Shown here in pieces: positions 21,975 through 33,761 of a stretch of 64,000 bases of DNA; position 1 is the stretch's first letter, and the number at the start of each line of letters is the position of its first letter. Location: NCBI RefSeq assembly GCF_000002425.4, contig NC_037273.1, forward strand, positions 11,250,639-11,314,638, read 5' to 3'. The notes under the pieces were generated by a model, which worked only from the letters and a program-made list of their open reading frames with translations, did no database searches and was not told the origin of the DNA. The position numbers were made by a program, and so were the translations under genes. The DNA is from Physcomitrium patens (taxonomy: Eukaryota; Streptophyta; Bryopsida; Funariales; Funariaceae).

Positions 21975-24347
21975 ATGGAAAACGAAAATAAAAATTTTGA
22001 AGGATTTTTGGGAGAAGTTTCTGGTGGGGAGTCTTCTAAAGGACAAGGTATGCACATGGATCCGTCTATTGCTAGTTTGTTTCAAGCCTTCTCATTGTCA
22101 ATGCAGCAACAGCAAAGCAATGATCGAAAGGAAGCTTTGGCAACCAAAGCATTGCAAGCAATGGTCAATAAAATTGATCAATTTGATGGGAGGAATATTT
22201 CAAGGTATTTAAGATGTTATGTTCGTGAAATGGAATTAAATCGAGTTTCTGAGAAGAAAATGGTTGCACTATTTGGACTTGCCACGATACCGGAGATAAG
22301 GGACCACATTACATCGATTACGGATCGTTGTGGGAATTCATGGGAGGATTTTTCACATGCATTGAAAGACGAATATTTCTTGGAAGATGCTGATCGCGTT
22401 ACTAAGAAGCTGTTTCTGGGATGGATTGAACGGCCCAATAAGAATTTGCAAGCAACAGAGCTACTAAGGGAATTTGAGAGGCAGTACTCTCAATTATCGA
22501 AGGTAGAAAAATTGACATTGGAGCCGAACAAAGTTGATCTATTTCTTCAAGCTGCTGATGGAGAATTGCAAGAGAAATTAGAACCCCTTCTTGAAGACAA
22601 AGAAGAAGATGAAGGATTGACAACGAAGTGAAAGAACGTTGAAGATGCGGTGGGGTTGCTTACAAAAAAAGAAAGGAGGAAGGATAGGAGTAATATTCCG
22701 AAACCAGTACAAGCACCCAAAGCTCCAGTACGTACTACACCACCGACAATGCCTACAGTTCAACCTTCGACATTCTTGTCAAAGAAAGCAGATATGGGTA
22801 TGGAAGAAATTATACGAGGAATGCGAGATCTTCAAATCAAATTGGCAAGACTTGAAGAGAATACTTCTATAAACAATTCGAAGAATGTTTCAAAACAAGG
22901 ATATGTACAAAGATGCATTTGGTGTGATGATGCTTTACACACTAGAAAAGATTGCAATGAATTTAATAATATGATACGGCAGGGAATTATTTGCTGGAAA
23001 GATGGGAAGATAGCATTGAAAGATAGGGAGGATCTTCTTCAAACCAATTTTGGCAAGGGAGGAATGAGAGCATTGGTTCAAGATTACTTAAAAGGGCATG
23101 AAACAGTAGCACGAGAAAGTGCAAGTTATGGTGCTAGAGTAGATGATGAAATTGGTGGAAGTATGGAAACTAGTGAGTTTTGGGCTTCTGCTGTTTCTAC
23201 AATGCAAGAAGGAAAATTACCTCGAGAAGCGTTATTGAGAACTGCAGCTACAATACGAGGAAGAACAGGTTGGGAGGATCCCGTTGAGTCTCTTTCAGTT
23301 CATGCATATATTGCTAAGAGCCAACATGAAGCTTTGATGGAAGAAAAAAGACGAGGAAATTTTGATGATACTAGAGAAGGAAATTCTTTTAAGAGGCAAA
23401 CTCGAGGAGACAAGGCTCGGGAGGCAGCTTCACAAGAATTGCCTGTAAAGGATATCTCAGCATCATTGGGAGAAAAAACAACGGAGACAAAAGATAAGGG
23501 CAAATCAATTGCTTATAAGCTACTTTCTGACATTGAAGCGGCAACAATTTTGAAAGAGGTGTTGGAAGAACGTATATTAAACGCTAAGGTGGAATTCACA
23601 TTGAAAGAAGTCTTGGAAATTGTAAAGAAGGAGTTTCATGATGTTATCATTGACAGCATTAAGCGAAAGAGGCAATTAATGAGCGAAACTGGAATGAGTC
23701 ATACTATTGATTCAAGAATATGTAGAGATGAAGAAGAGGTTGATATTGGTTACAAGCAACCAACAAATGAAAAGAATGGGTATAATCAGCGAGTACATTT
23801 CGAAGATTCTAGTGACAAGGAAATGGAAACTTTGAGCCATTATACTCGAAAGCATTGGGCAAGGGCAACTACTGAGGTATTGGTGAAAGTAGGAGATATA
23901 GAAGAACCAATAGTTGCTTTGGTGGACCATGGTTCTGAAATAAATCTCATGTCTAAAGATCTTTATAAAAAGCAAAAATGGCCAATTGATATGGAACATG
24001 GATGGGCAATATGAGCAGCTAATAACACACGAGGCGAATTATATGGAGCTTGTCCAGATGTCAAAATTCGGATTGGGGATGTTGCGACGGAGCAACATTT
24101 CTTCGTTCAAGATACAACGTCTTATCCGTTGATTTTAGGACAACCTTATATCACGGCAACACGGATTGAAACAAAGGTACTTGACGATGGTTCTGCTTAT
24201 GCAAGGGTACGGAGCGAAGATGGGAGGAAAGCTGTACAATTTCTAACAGTACCTCCTAACCATGAACGGAATCGAGATAGGTTGAAGGAGAAACCATTGC
24301 CAAAGATTGTTGAAGGATTTAAGGATTTTGGGGAGGTACCACTGTAA
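21975..24347 (+). pseudogene. Gag-protease of element H (two stops)
   Basis: ATG 21975 (MENENKNFEGFLGEVSGG) opens the frame soon after the primer site. 'LFQAFSLSMQQQQSNDRK' resembles the start of gag in F1. A CCHC knuckle, CIWCDDALHTRKDC, lies near 22910-22955. The protease motif is ALVDHGSEINLMS (about 23916), with Asp-His-Gly rather than Asp-Ser-Gly, followed by YPLILGQPYI. Two TGA stops (22629 and 24012) are in frame and fit CGA codons changed at CpG. The frame ends in TAA at 24345, 24 bases into the open pol frame. Confidence 0.85.
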
Positions 24348-27300
24348 AGCGAGATTATGGAGGTACAAAAGAGGAGGTACTCTCGCGAGATGAAGGTGCC
24401 TTTGATGCGAGTTTTATTGGTATATTGGAGAATGGAAATATTATGTATAAGAAAGTTGATGATTTTAAAAGAAAAGAAAGAAAAAGATTATATGATATTG
24501 AAGGACAGTTACGCAAGATAGGTACATTGCAAGATGATGAGAGGATTTTGGATGTTTATGAAGAAAATGGGCTGGAAGATTCATTGGAATTGATTACATC
24601 TATTGGGTTAGGGGATAATGATAAGATTGTTGAGATTCATTCGAGAGAGGTTTATACCATGCTTGAATCTTTTCAAGCACCAGAAGTCACAGTAGAGACG
24701 AGATATAAAACGGCAGATAAGAAGGTAAAGCCTGTTGCCGGACCATTACCAGAGGATTCTAAAGAACAAATGGGAGAAGCATCAAAAGAAGCAAGTTTAA
24801 GAGATCCAATGAGTATTGGACATCAGTTTACTGAAGAGACTTTTGAAGAATTGAAGATTGGTTCTGATGGTTCTTTATTGCCGGAGGAAATTACTTGCTT
24901 CAAAAAGATGTTGGCTAAACAAGGTAGATCGTTTGCCTTCGAATCTCATGAAATTGGGTGTGTGGATCCAAATATTATAACACCTATGGTTATCTTCACT
25001 GTACCGCATGTACCTTGGAATCTAAGACCGATTCTAGTACCGAGGGCACATTTACCTAAATTGGTTGAGCTATTAAAAGAAAAGATAAAGATGAAAATAT
25101 TAGAACCTTCATTTGCGCCGTATTCTAGTCGATGGTTTATGGTACCTAAGAAGAATGGGTCACTACGGTTTATTCAAGATATGCAGCCGGTGAATGCTGT
25201 AACTGTTAGAAATGCAGGAATTGGACCTATTGTGGATGAATTTGCTGAGGCGTTTGCTGGAAGGGCGATCTATTCAATGGGTGATTTGTATTCAGGTTAT
25301 GATCAATTTCAACTTGCCGAAGGAAGTAGAGATATGACAACGATGAGGACACCGCTTGGATTGGTTAGAATGTGCACTCTTCCTCAAGGCGCGACCTACT
25401 CAATTGCGCATATGATGAATGGGATGAATAAGGTATTGAGAGATTTTATTCCGGAAAAGACTATGCCTTTTTTGGATGATGTTCCAATAAAAGGGTGCAG
25501 AGAAGGAGACAAGGATGAAACTTTAGATACGAGGGGATGTCGCAGATATGTTGTTGATCATATACAAGATTGTGAAAAGATTTTAACTCGGCTTGGAGAA
25601 GTTCATCTTACATTATCGGGTATGAAGTCCGTATTTGGAGTACGAGAGGTTGTAATTGTTGGACATTTATGTGGATCTTACGGAAGAAAACCAGATCCGA
25701 CTAAAGTGGATGCAATTGGAAGGATGAAAGAGGATTGTGGTTCTTTAACAGAGGTTCGCAGGTTTTTGGGTGCATGTGTATTTTATCGAATCTGGATCCC
25801 TCATTTTGCTCACATAGCGGATCCATTATATGAACTGTTACGCAAGGGTTACCGATTTGAATGGAAAGAAAGGCATATTCAGGCAATGCAAAGATTGAAG
25901 AAATTATTGATGACACCTCCAATATTGAGGAAGGTTGATTATAAGTACAATAGACCAGTGATTCTTACTGTAGACGCTAGTCCAATTGCCGTTGGATGGG
26001 CGGTGGGTCAAGATGATTCGAATGGGAGTAGATTTGTAGTTCGATTTGGGGCTAAAGTTTTAAGTATTCGTCAGCATGCATATTCGCAAGTCAAAAGAGA
26101 ACTTTGGGGAGTCGTTTCGGCTATGAAAGCTGAAAAGGACTATTTGATTGGGGCAGTAGTAGTAATTGAAACAGATTGCTTGCCATTGCTTGGAATGATT
26201 ATTAACTGTTCAACGCCAGATATTGCAATGTTGAGATGGATTGCTTATATTAAGTCACTAAATCCAGAATTTAAGTATATCACTGGAAAGGACAATTTAG
26301 TAGCAGACATGCTATCTCGAGTAAGATACGAGAGGGAGGACGAAATGGTTGAAGACATTGATGATGTCGGATTGAAATTCTATTCAATATCAAATCTCAA
26401 CACAGAAGACAAGCTATTTCTTGAAGAATCTTATGAAGGAGAATTATTGGATGTTAGTCATTATTTGAATACCTTGACTAAGCAGAGGAATTGGTCTACA
26501 GAAAAATTCAAACAAATAAGAAAAAAAACATATGGATTTTTACTTCGAGATGGATTCTTATGGAAGAGACCGAAGAAAGGAATTGGGATGCCACAACGAG
26601 TGATAGGCAAAAGGGAAGAAAAACTAAAATTATTAAAGGAGTTTCATGATAGTTTATGGGCAGGGCATAGAGGAATCTGGGCTACTTTTGCTAAACTCAA
26701 GGAACGATATTGGTGGAAAAATATGTATCGAGATGTGCTCTCATTTATAGAGTCATGTGAAATCTGTCAATCGTATTCTAATATCCGACATCGAGATGGT
26801 CTTCATCCTACGTATCCTTTGGCTATTTATTTTAAATGGGTTGTTGATTTGATTATTATGCCGGTTGGGTTATGGCAGATGAGATATTTGGTTTTAGCTC
26901 GTGAAGATTTATCAAATCAAGTAGAAGGAAGAGCATTGAGGACAAAATCTACAGAGGGGATTTGTAGGTTTTTGCTTGAAGATGTCATTTGCCATTACGG
27001 GTGCGTAGGAAAAATCACTGCAGATAGTGGAGAATTAAATGCACAAGAAGCTCGTAAGTTCTTTGAAAGATGTGGAGTTAAACTATCACTGACTACTGCT
27101 TATAATCCGGAAGGGAATGCAAAAAGCAAACGCGGTCACCCGCCGATTGTGAAAGCATTGGTTAAAGCTTGTAATGGGAAGGTTAAAGAGTGGCCACGGC
27201 TTTTGTCATTTGCATTATGAGCTGATCGAACAACACATAGTTCGGTGACAGGATATATGCCAGTAGAACTTATGACAGGTCAAAAACCAATTATGCCGAT

Positions 27301-27751
27301 TGAAGAAAAGGTACTTACTTGGAGTATGCTACCATGGGAAGATGGATTGACAAGAGAAGAACTTCTGGCTATTAGGATTCGACAATTGGAGCAAAGAACG
27401 GAAGATGTCCAGATAGCATTGGAAAGGTTAAAAAGAGCAAGGTTACAAAACAAGGCGCGATTCGATAAGCAACATCGATTGAGACCAAAAGCAATCGAGG
27501 AAGGTGACTGGGTACTTGTTTATGACAATAGTCTGGATAATCAACATAGTACTTTGCGGAAATTTTCAAAACGTTGGTTTGGACCATATGTTGTAACAAC
27601 TGTTCATGATAATGCGACTTACTCATTACAGGAGTTAGATGGTACAAAATTGAAAATACCAATTGCAGGGAAGCGAGTAAAAATATTTAAACGAAGACAC
27701 GCGGAGATGAATATGGAAGACCTTAATGAAGGTACAGAGATTCCGTTGTAA
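24323..27751 (+). pseudogene. Pol of element H: RT - RNase H - integrase (one stop), in the -1 frame
   Basis: The frame is open from 24323, overlapping the end of gag-protease, and runs to 27751 with one TGA at 27218 where 'FAL*ADRTT' fits Trp. RT shows 'MVPKKNGSLRFIQDMQPVNA', 'LYSGYDQFQLAEGSRDMTTM', 'LPQGATYSIAHMMN' and the catalytic PFLDDVPIKG (FLDD at 25469-25480). RNase H has LTVDASPIAVGWAVG. Integrase has HDSLWAGHRG...CEICQ, 'WVVDLIIMP', 'ITADSGELNA', and a GPY-type 'KRWFGPYVVTTV'. No chromodomain follows; the tail is acidic. FLDDVPIKG is reminiscent of fungal Ty3 elements, which is inference. Confidence 0.88.
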
Positions 27752-27868
27752 GAAGATGAAAGTGATATGGATAATGAAGGTGACGAAGACGAACTGGACA
27801 AAGACGTAGAGGATATATTCTGAAGCAAACAGCAATTGGGTAAATTGGTGCATATCGGAGGATGCACA

Positions 27869-27886
27869 GGTTCAGAGGGGGGTGGA
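27869..27886 (+). promoter_or_regulatory. Polypurine tract of element H
   Basis: GGTTCAGAGGGGGGTGGA sits immediately before the 3' LTR. F2 has the matching GGTTTGGAGGGGATGGA at the same place. Confidence 0.75.
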
Positions 27887-29245
27887 TGTCGTATTGTAAC
27901 ACGAGTATACAGTGAAAATAAAAAGAAAGGAGAATTTTATTAATATTCAGTTACCTCGAATATTGGGAGCATCGACCAACTCCAGTGCAAATACTGAGTG
28001 GTCAGGTTCAGTCGCTCCGTTACAGTCAGCCGGGGCATACTGAAATGCTCCATTCGATTCCAATAACGGGAGTCAGTAGGAAGAGAAGGACCAATTCACA
28101 AGACGGGTTCGAGGAGCCAATTAGATCCAATTTCGATAATCCAATCCGGGTCCTCTTATCCAATATGAGACCTGAATTGGCCGGTCAACCTAGTGCAGTC
28201 TAATTACGGGAAATCCAGGTCTTACTACGGGTCTTTGCCAATCTGATGCGAGGACCAATTTGACCCAATTACTGGAACATCCAGGTTACTACGGGCATCT
28301 TTCTCAATATAGGACCTGAATTGGTCGGGCGACTCAATGTGGTCCTGATTACGGGGTTTGATTCTGTTTCAGGCTGTCCTGTTCTCTGTGCCGTCTCAGG
28401 GAACGTTGTTTTCGGTAAATGGATTTCTTAAAGGTAAAAACGGAGGAGAAAGCTTGGCGGCGAGAGCCAATTTCGAATCCAAGTTGAGGTGAGAGCCAAT
28501 TTCGGATCCAAGCTTGAGGTGGGAGCCAATTCCGGATCTAAGACGGAAGATTGAAGAAATTCGGAGGAAGGTTAGGGGGGATATAGTTTTGAGGGGGGGG
28601 GGTTTTTTTTCAAGGGAATCGAGGGGGGAGCTAGTTTTCAAGCTTTTGCAAGGTTACCAGTTCGGTTTTCATTGGAGGTTTTTGAAGATCAGGGGAATTA
28701 GAGAGAGGAGCTTCATGCTTTGGGTCGAGGAAGGAAAGACATAGAATTTGGATTTTTCTTCTTCGTAGAGTTTTGGGGAAGACTGAGGCAATCGCTGCTG
28801 AAGTCAGTGTTGTAATGGTGAATCGGGATTTTTAAATGAAGTGGGTTTGAATACTCTTGACTGTTTTGTAAAATCGAGTTACGTCTGTGATTGAAGGATT
28901 AAAGGGGTGTCTATAGGATTGAGTATGTGGAGTGAATGAAATTTATTGAGTTAATCTAACAGGACAGTCAGTGGATACAAGATCGTAAGTACAAAGGGGT
29001 ATTGAAGATTAACAGTTTGGGTTGTTCGGGGTTCTCTGTAACGTCTGGAGACCTATCGTTGGGGCAAAAAGGACTTCGACAAGCAGTCGAAGAGCATCCG
29101 TATAGATTTACTGTACATTGTTGCAGTCGTTTATATTCCAGCAGTCAAAAACTGATAGACTGCGTGACTATCTGCGAATCTCCATACTACCTTCTACAGC
29201 CAGACGCCCGGTGCGTTCTTGAGTAGGAAAGCACGTAATACGACA
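27887..29245 (+). repeat. 3' LTR of element H (1359 bp)
   Basis: TGTCGTATTGTAACACG to CGTAATACGACA; pairs with 20544-21903. It is followed by GCGG and then by the resumed extra ORF of G. Confidence 0.92.
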
Positions 29246-29249
29246 GCGG

Positions 29250-30467
29250 TTCGTGTTGAGGAGGTTAGGATTGTATCGAGACCCTACATATGTATCAAAA
29301 CGATTATTGTATGCAGCAGTAGGGATGTTTGAAGGGATGGTGTTCAACTGGGTGGCTTACGTAGCTACTCGTATTCATGCGGAGATAGGAGCCAAGTTCA
29401 AATTGGGGAAGTTCACATCCTTGCTTTGTTCAAATTATGTGTATGCTGTCACTGTGCACACATTGCATCAACAATTGTCAGAAGAGGAAAATCCTATACC
29501 AGTGTCAACACCTTTATAGAGAGAACGAAATTTGTTGGCACAGAATCACAATATAGCGGATGTAATACATGAAATTGGAGAATCAAGTCGTATAGTGGTT
29601 CAAGGGGTAGCTTCGGTTATCAAAGCGAGACGGGTTCCAAGTGGTGTTGCGGTGGAAGAGGAGAATCAAGTCCCATTATTGATAGATATCAACCAGTTGG
29701 TATTTCCAGAAGGTCGATTACCTGAAGGAGTATCTCTTAAAAATACCATATTGAAGCACATTTCGCAAATACATTGTATGGTATGAGCATTGGATGTAGA
29801 AGACAGAAGTAAACGGGATTGGGAGGACAATAAAAAAAGGATGTCGGATCAAAATCAAAAAATTAGGGAGTAAGAACTGAGGATTCAAGAAATTGAAGAA
29901 GCCATGTTGGTCCTGGAGCGGAAATTGGTTCTCCAATATGAAGCTTGGACAAAGGAAAAAGAACAGATTTCACGGATTGTGGAAGGACAATGGGACGAAT
30001 TGATTCAGAATAAGAAGTCATGGAATTTGGAATGGGAGAAGTTCAAATGCCAGTTGCAAGCAGAAGTGGACAAGACAAAGTTATTGGCGACAGAGAAAGC
30101 GTTATTGTGTGACCAATTGAGATGTGAAACGTGGAAAATGAGGTCTGAAATTGAAGTTTTACAAAATGAGGTGTCAAAACTGACGGAAGAGTTAACTGTG
30201 AGGAGCCAATCTCAAGTGTCGATTGAAGATGTCCCAGAATGGATGAGTCCGCAGCAACATCAGTTGAAACTTCGCGATGCCCAGATCTTGAAACTGGAAG
30301 CTCAGGTCCATGAATTGGGAGAATACAATGAAGATCTTTTAGCTCAGTTGAGAAAGGAGTCACTTGAAATATTGGAAGAGGATGAAGACGTACCACTAGA
30401 GCAAGAATCAGTAGAATCAATAACGGATAATGTAGTAATTGATCAATTGGATGTATCAGATAAATAG
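29250..30467 (+). pseudogene. Extra ORF of element G, second part (downstream of insertion H)
   Basis: It continues the 20067-20543 frame. First comes a globular stretch rich in aromatic residues ('LLYAAVGMFEGMVFNWVAY', 'KFTSLLCSNYVYAVTV'), then a long heptad-like coiled coil ('EKEQISRIVEGQWDELIQNK', 'EIEVLQNEVSKLTEEL', 'AQILKLEAQVHELGEY'), and an acidic tail ending in TAG at 30465. Stops at 29517, 29784 and about 29871 break it. The coiled coil and absence of a clear membrane segment argue against a typical envelope protein. Confidence 0.6.
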
Positions 30468-30526
30468 AAATTTTGGAGAAGTTTTTTTTAGTTATGTATC
30501 AGTTCTATATTTGCGAGAACGCTGCA

Positions 30527-30544
30527 CAGATGGGAGTGGGGCTA
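30527..30544 (+). promoter_or_regulatory. Polypurine tract of element G
   Basis: AGATGGGAGTGGGGCT lies directly before the 3' LTR; such tracts prime plus-strand DNA synthesis. Confidence 0.6.
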
Positions 30545-31320
30545 TGTAGAATAAGTAGTTATTTTTTGAATTGTAGATACTTAGTTTATAGTGTAAACAG
30601 GGATAGATGACAGTTGAAAAGGTAGTTCAGTAGGTAAAATAGATGAATAGTTAGGAAAAGCAGTTTTCATTAGAGATGTAGCAGTTGGTATCTCGTGGTA
30701 GCATAAGGAGGATGGGAGAGAGGAAGTAAAGGCCAGACTGTGATAGTATGAGCCGAGATAAGCTTGGTGCTGTCTCTTGTTTTTTTTTTTTTTTTTTTTT
30801 TTGTTTAAAGTTTTGAATACTGTGAAAAGATTTCTTGGAATAAATCAGGGAAATGATTTATGAGATATTGGGTGTGTAACTGAAGTATTGTGTGATTGAA
30901 GGAGAGAAATTTGGAAGCTTTTATCAGATTCTGTGAAGATTAATTATAACTGGAAGATTATGATCGTGGTTAATTGAAAACTGTATGTGTTCGGACCGAG
31001 GAAATCTGGGAAAACAGAAATTGTGTAAAGCCAGATTAATTGAGTAAGATTGGTTATTCATGGTGTTGGATGGAATTTGTGTGTTTTGTGTGGACTTTTG
31101 AGACACTGTAGATTGTATTTAGTAGTTATCGGTTAATGAAAGGGTTTCATTAGCAGGAAAAAGTCTTGTAGTGTTTCTTCACTGTTTTAAGTAGTGCGGA
31201 ATACAGTTAATTGTGTGATCCTAACGTGTAAGCTCATGCAGTATTCTTTCCTTGTATTTGAATTCTCCTATACAAGTTTACTCTGATTAGATTAATTAGA
31301 ATAAGTAAAACGACAATCAC
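30545..31320 (+). repeat. 3' LTR of element G
   Basis: It repeats 12627-13397 with scattered differences and a longer T run (from about 30780). It begins TGTAGAATAAGTAG and ends ACGACAATCA. It is followed by the right part of the split solo LTR. Confidence 0.9.
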
Positions 31321-31446
31321 ATATTTAAAGTTAATTTGGTATCTATGCATCTTCTAAGAAGTTTTGCCATAAGATATTATCTAATTTATATATATTTATC
31401 TTCTACTTAATACTTTTTATCTAAGTTATTATGTATATGTGTGACA
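31321..31446 (-). repeat. Right part of the old solo LTR split by element G
   Basis: It continues 12239-12626: 'CTTCTAAGAAGTTTTGCC' and 'ATGTATATGTGTGACA' match the U3 start of C-type LTRs on the minus strand. It ends TGACA at 31446, followed by TATAG. Confidence 0.65.
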
Positions 31447-31908
31447 TATAGTTTCACTCAATTTTTACAAATTCACATTCAAAATCTAACAAATAAAATA
31501 TGCCAAAGAAGGTATTAGAATTGAGTATCTTTACAATGCCATTGTCAATGTTGTTATTGTTGCCAAAAAAGCATTTGCATCTCTCTTTGAAGTACAAGTC
31601 TATACATATTATTCACTCTTCATTGATTTACTATATGTTATTTGAGAGACATACTTATAATCACCCTTTCAAGATTGTAATTAATTTAGTAAAGATTAAG
31701 AAATAAAATAAAATAAAATAAAATTTTAAAATACATGTCAATCATTAGTTTCAAGGATGTACTCACAAATTCTTTGTAAGAATTTTAAATACAATGCACA
31801 AATGGTTGTGGTATTGAAAGTGATCTAAACTCTTAATAATATAGAACTTATTATTTGATTTTTATTTATTGTTTAATTATCATTCATAATCAATAATCAC
31901 ATTTTAGA

Positions 31909-31944
<36 letters not shown>

Positions 31945-32042
31945 TATTTAAATAAAAATGGCATCAATCAAACCTTCTTTTTATTTGATTAAAGAATATT
32001 TATACATCTTTTTTAGATCTTATTACAAACTACACTTGTAAT
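31447..32042. other. AT-rich stretch without recognised genes
   Basis: No gene or element is recognised. It has a pentanucleotide repeat (AAATA)n at about 31700-31722 and a (TA)n run at about 31909-31937. Confidence 0.4.
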
Positions 32043-32603
32043 TATTAAGTACATGAATCTTAGAAAATTAAAAGTTCAATACATTCTTGTGTCACTTAAA
32101 AAGATTGGACAATCACTTAAAGATGCTATAATATTAAACTAAAATGGCTATTGTAAAAGATAAAAAGACCAAAAAGTCTTGAAACAAGATTAAGGACTAA
32201 AAGCTTTCTTATGAAGAAGGCTTCACTCTTGCTTCTATATATACTATCCAACTAGAAGCTACATGATAATATCCTATAGAACCTCTAACATGTGTCTAAT
32301 TTACAAGACTCATGTTTTAACTTACAAGATAAATTTTCTATATATATATATATATACCATATCATTAGCTTGTACTACAAGCTATCAATACGTGTGACAC
32401 ATGATTAACTTGTTGGCAAAGTTTCTAACCTATCTATCAACTATAAACAAGTATAAAGTCAAATGCACGTTTATTAAGCTTTTAAGAGGTTCTACCATAA
32501 GATAATATCAAATCTACTTACATTTATTTTCTATCTAATAATCTTATTAAAATAAATAAATATGTTGATGATATTATTCTCCTTTCTAGAGATGAGTTCT
32601 ACA
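32043..32603 (-). mobile_element. Element D fragment: 3' LTR and 3' end, left of insertion C
   Basis: 32043 to about 32570 is a decayed LTR of the C/E type on the minus strand. It is followed by the reverse complement of a purine tract (ATTCTCCTTTCTAG) and the start of the 3' internal region. The internal region resumes at 39416 after element C: CTACA / CCACA flank the insertion. Confidence 0.7.
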
Positions 32604-33131
32604 TATCATGGATATACATAAGTATTTTAATAAATACCTATATGATTAAATAGAAAAAGATAAAAATAGATAAAAGTAGATTAATCTTATAAGACCTTTT
32701 AGACAGCTTCATAGATATTTCTTGACTTTACATGTATTTGTAGTTGATTGATAGGTTAGAAACTTGGTCAACAAGCTAACCATGTATTGGTAGCTTGTAG
32801 AACAAGCTAATTATATGGCGCACATATAGAAAACTTGCCTTGCAAGTTAAGATATGTATTTTGTAAAGTCAACACATTTTGAAGGTCCTATAGGACATCG
32901 CTATGTAGCTTCTAGTTAAGAATATATATAGAGGCAAGAGTGAAGCCTTTATCAGTCTTGTCAATACCTTTCTAGTCTTAGAACTTATTTGAAGACTTTC
33001 TAGTCTTCTTGTTTTTGGCAATAGCCATTATAGTTTAATATTACATCATCTTTTGAATGACTTTCTAGTTTTCTTCAGTGACACAAGAGTATATTGAAGC
33101 TTTTTTTTCTTCAAAATTCATATCCTTGAGA
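32604..33131 (+). repeat. 5' LTR of element C
   Basis: It starts TATCATGG where the 3' copy has TGTCACGG and ends TTGAGA where the 3' copy has TTTGACA. TATATATA at 32923-32930 is followed after 31 bases by AGTCTTGTCAA (32954-32964), complementary over nine bases to the leader at 33134-33144 (TTGACAAGAGT). Confidence 0.8.
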
Positions 33132-33359
33132 GTTTGACAAGAGTATCAACTTAATATTTTTGTCTTATTTTAGAAATGAAAGGATTATTCTACTTCTTTT
33201 ATTGCATTTTGGAGATTGTGGACTATCCACCTTTAAACAAAAATTCTTGTTTTTTAATATTGATCTTTTCTTTACAGAGAATAGATTATCCCTTTTGTAA
33301 ATTTTTTTATTAGAAGTTGCAGATTATCCTCTTTTAATTTAACTTTTTAGATTTATTTG

Positions 33360-33761
33360 AATTTTTTATGAAAGAAAAGATTATGGATGCTATTCTTAGT
33401 AAAAGTAAGAATAGATTTGTAACTATTGCAAATCTTCATGAGCTTATCAACACTTTTAATGTAAAAATTTTACACATCACAAATATCAACCATGGGAGTA
33501 CTACTTCTATATCTATGAAAGAATTTCAAAGTTAATATCAAAAAGTTGAGTAGTAGAAGAAAACAAGTTAATTAGCCTCACAACTAAATTCAAGGAGTCT
33601 TATTTCTACAAGCTCAAGAGAGGCAAGAATTAGTATGCTCAAAAAGTTTGTTAGAAGAAGATCAAAATTTTGAAGGTTTTTATAACAAGTTAAGCTCTAC
33701 TTAAAGTTACACCCTTTCCAATATGTGGATGGATTCACTCAAGTTGGCTTCATAAGCACGC
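33360..33761 (+). pseudogene. Gag remnant of C, first part
   Basis: It aligns with the N-terminal gag of E and more weakly with B ('AAATTCAAGGAGTCTTATTTC', 'ATTAGTATGCTCAAAAAGTT'). It is heavily mutated and interrupted at 33762 by solo LTR F3. Confidence 0.6.

Larger units (their letters stand above)
20544..29245 (+). mobile_element. Ty3/gypsy element H, complete with two LTRs, nested in the extra ORF of G
   Basis: The two LTRs (20544-21903 and 27887-29245) start TGTCGT and end AATACGACA, with inverted ends. Between them lie gag with a zinc knuckle, protease, RT, RNase H and integrase with a GPY-type tail, but no chromodomain. The flanks read ...TTGCGG and GCGGTTC..., a 4-bp GCGG duplication. 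Its RT box PFLDDVPIKG differs from the YLDD of the other families. Fragments F1, F2 and F3 are relatives. H has few stops and similar LTRs, so it is younger than G. Confidence 0.92.
12627..31320 (+). mobile_element. Ty3/gypsy Tat/Athila-like element G with an extra 3' ORF, interrupted by element H
   Basis: The order is LTR, tRNA-Asp-type primer site, gag with three zinc knuckles, protease, RT, RNase H, integrase, internal purine tract, extra ORF (split by H), purine tract, LTR. Without H it is about 10.0 kb. There is no chromodomain; the large size, the primer site and the ORF after pol are traits of the Tat/Athila side of Ty3/gypsy. The target repeat is CATTT (12622-12626) against CATAT (31321-31325), four of five, with the 3' LTR taken to end at 31320. 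It lies inside an older solo LTR. Confidence 0.85.

Noticed and set aside
29253..29519. Independent host gene right of element H
   Set aside because: The frame is continuous with 20067-20543 once H and GCGG are removed and lies between the LTRs of G.
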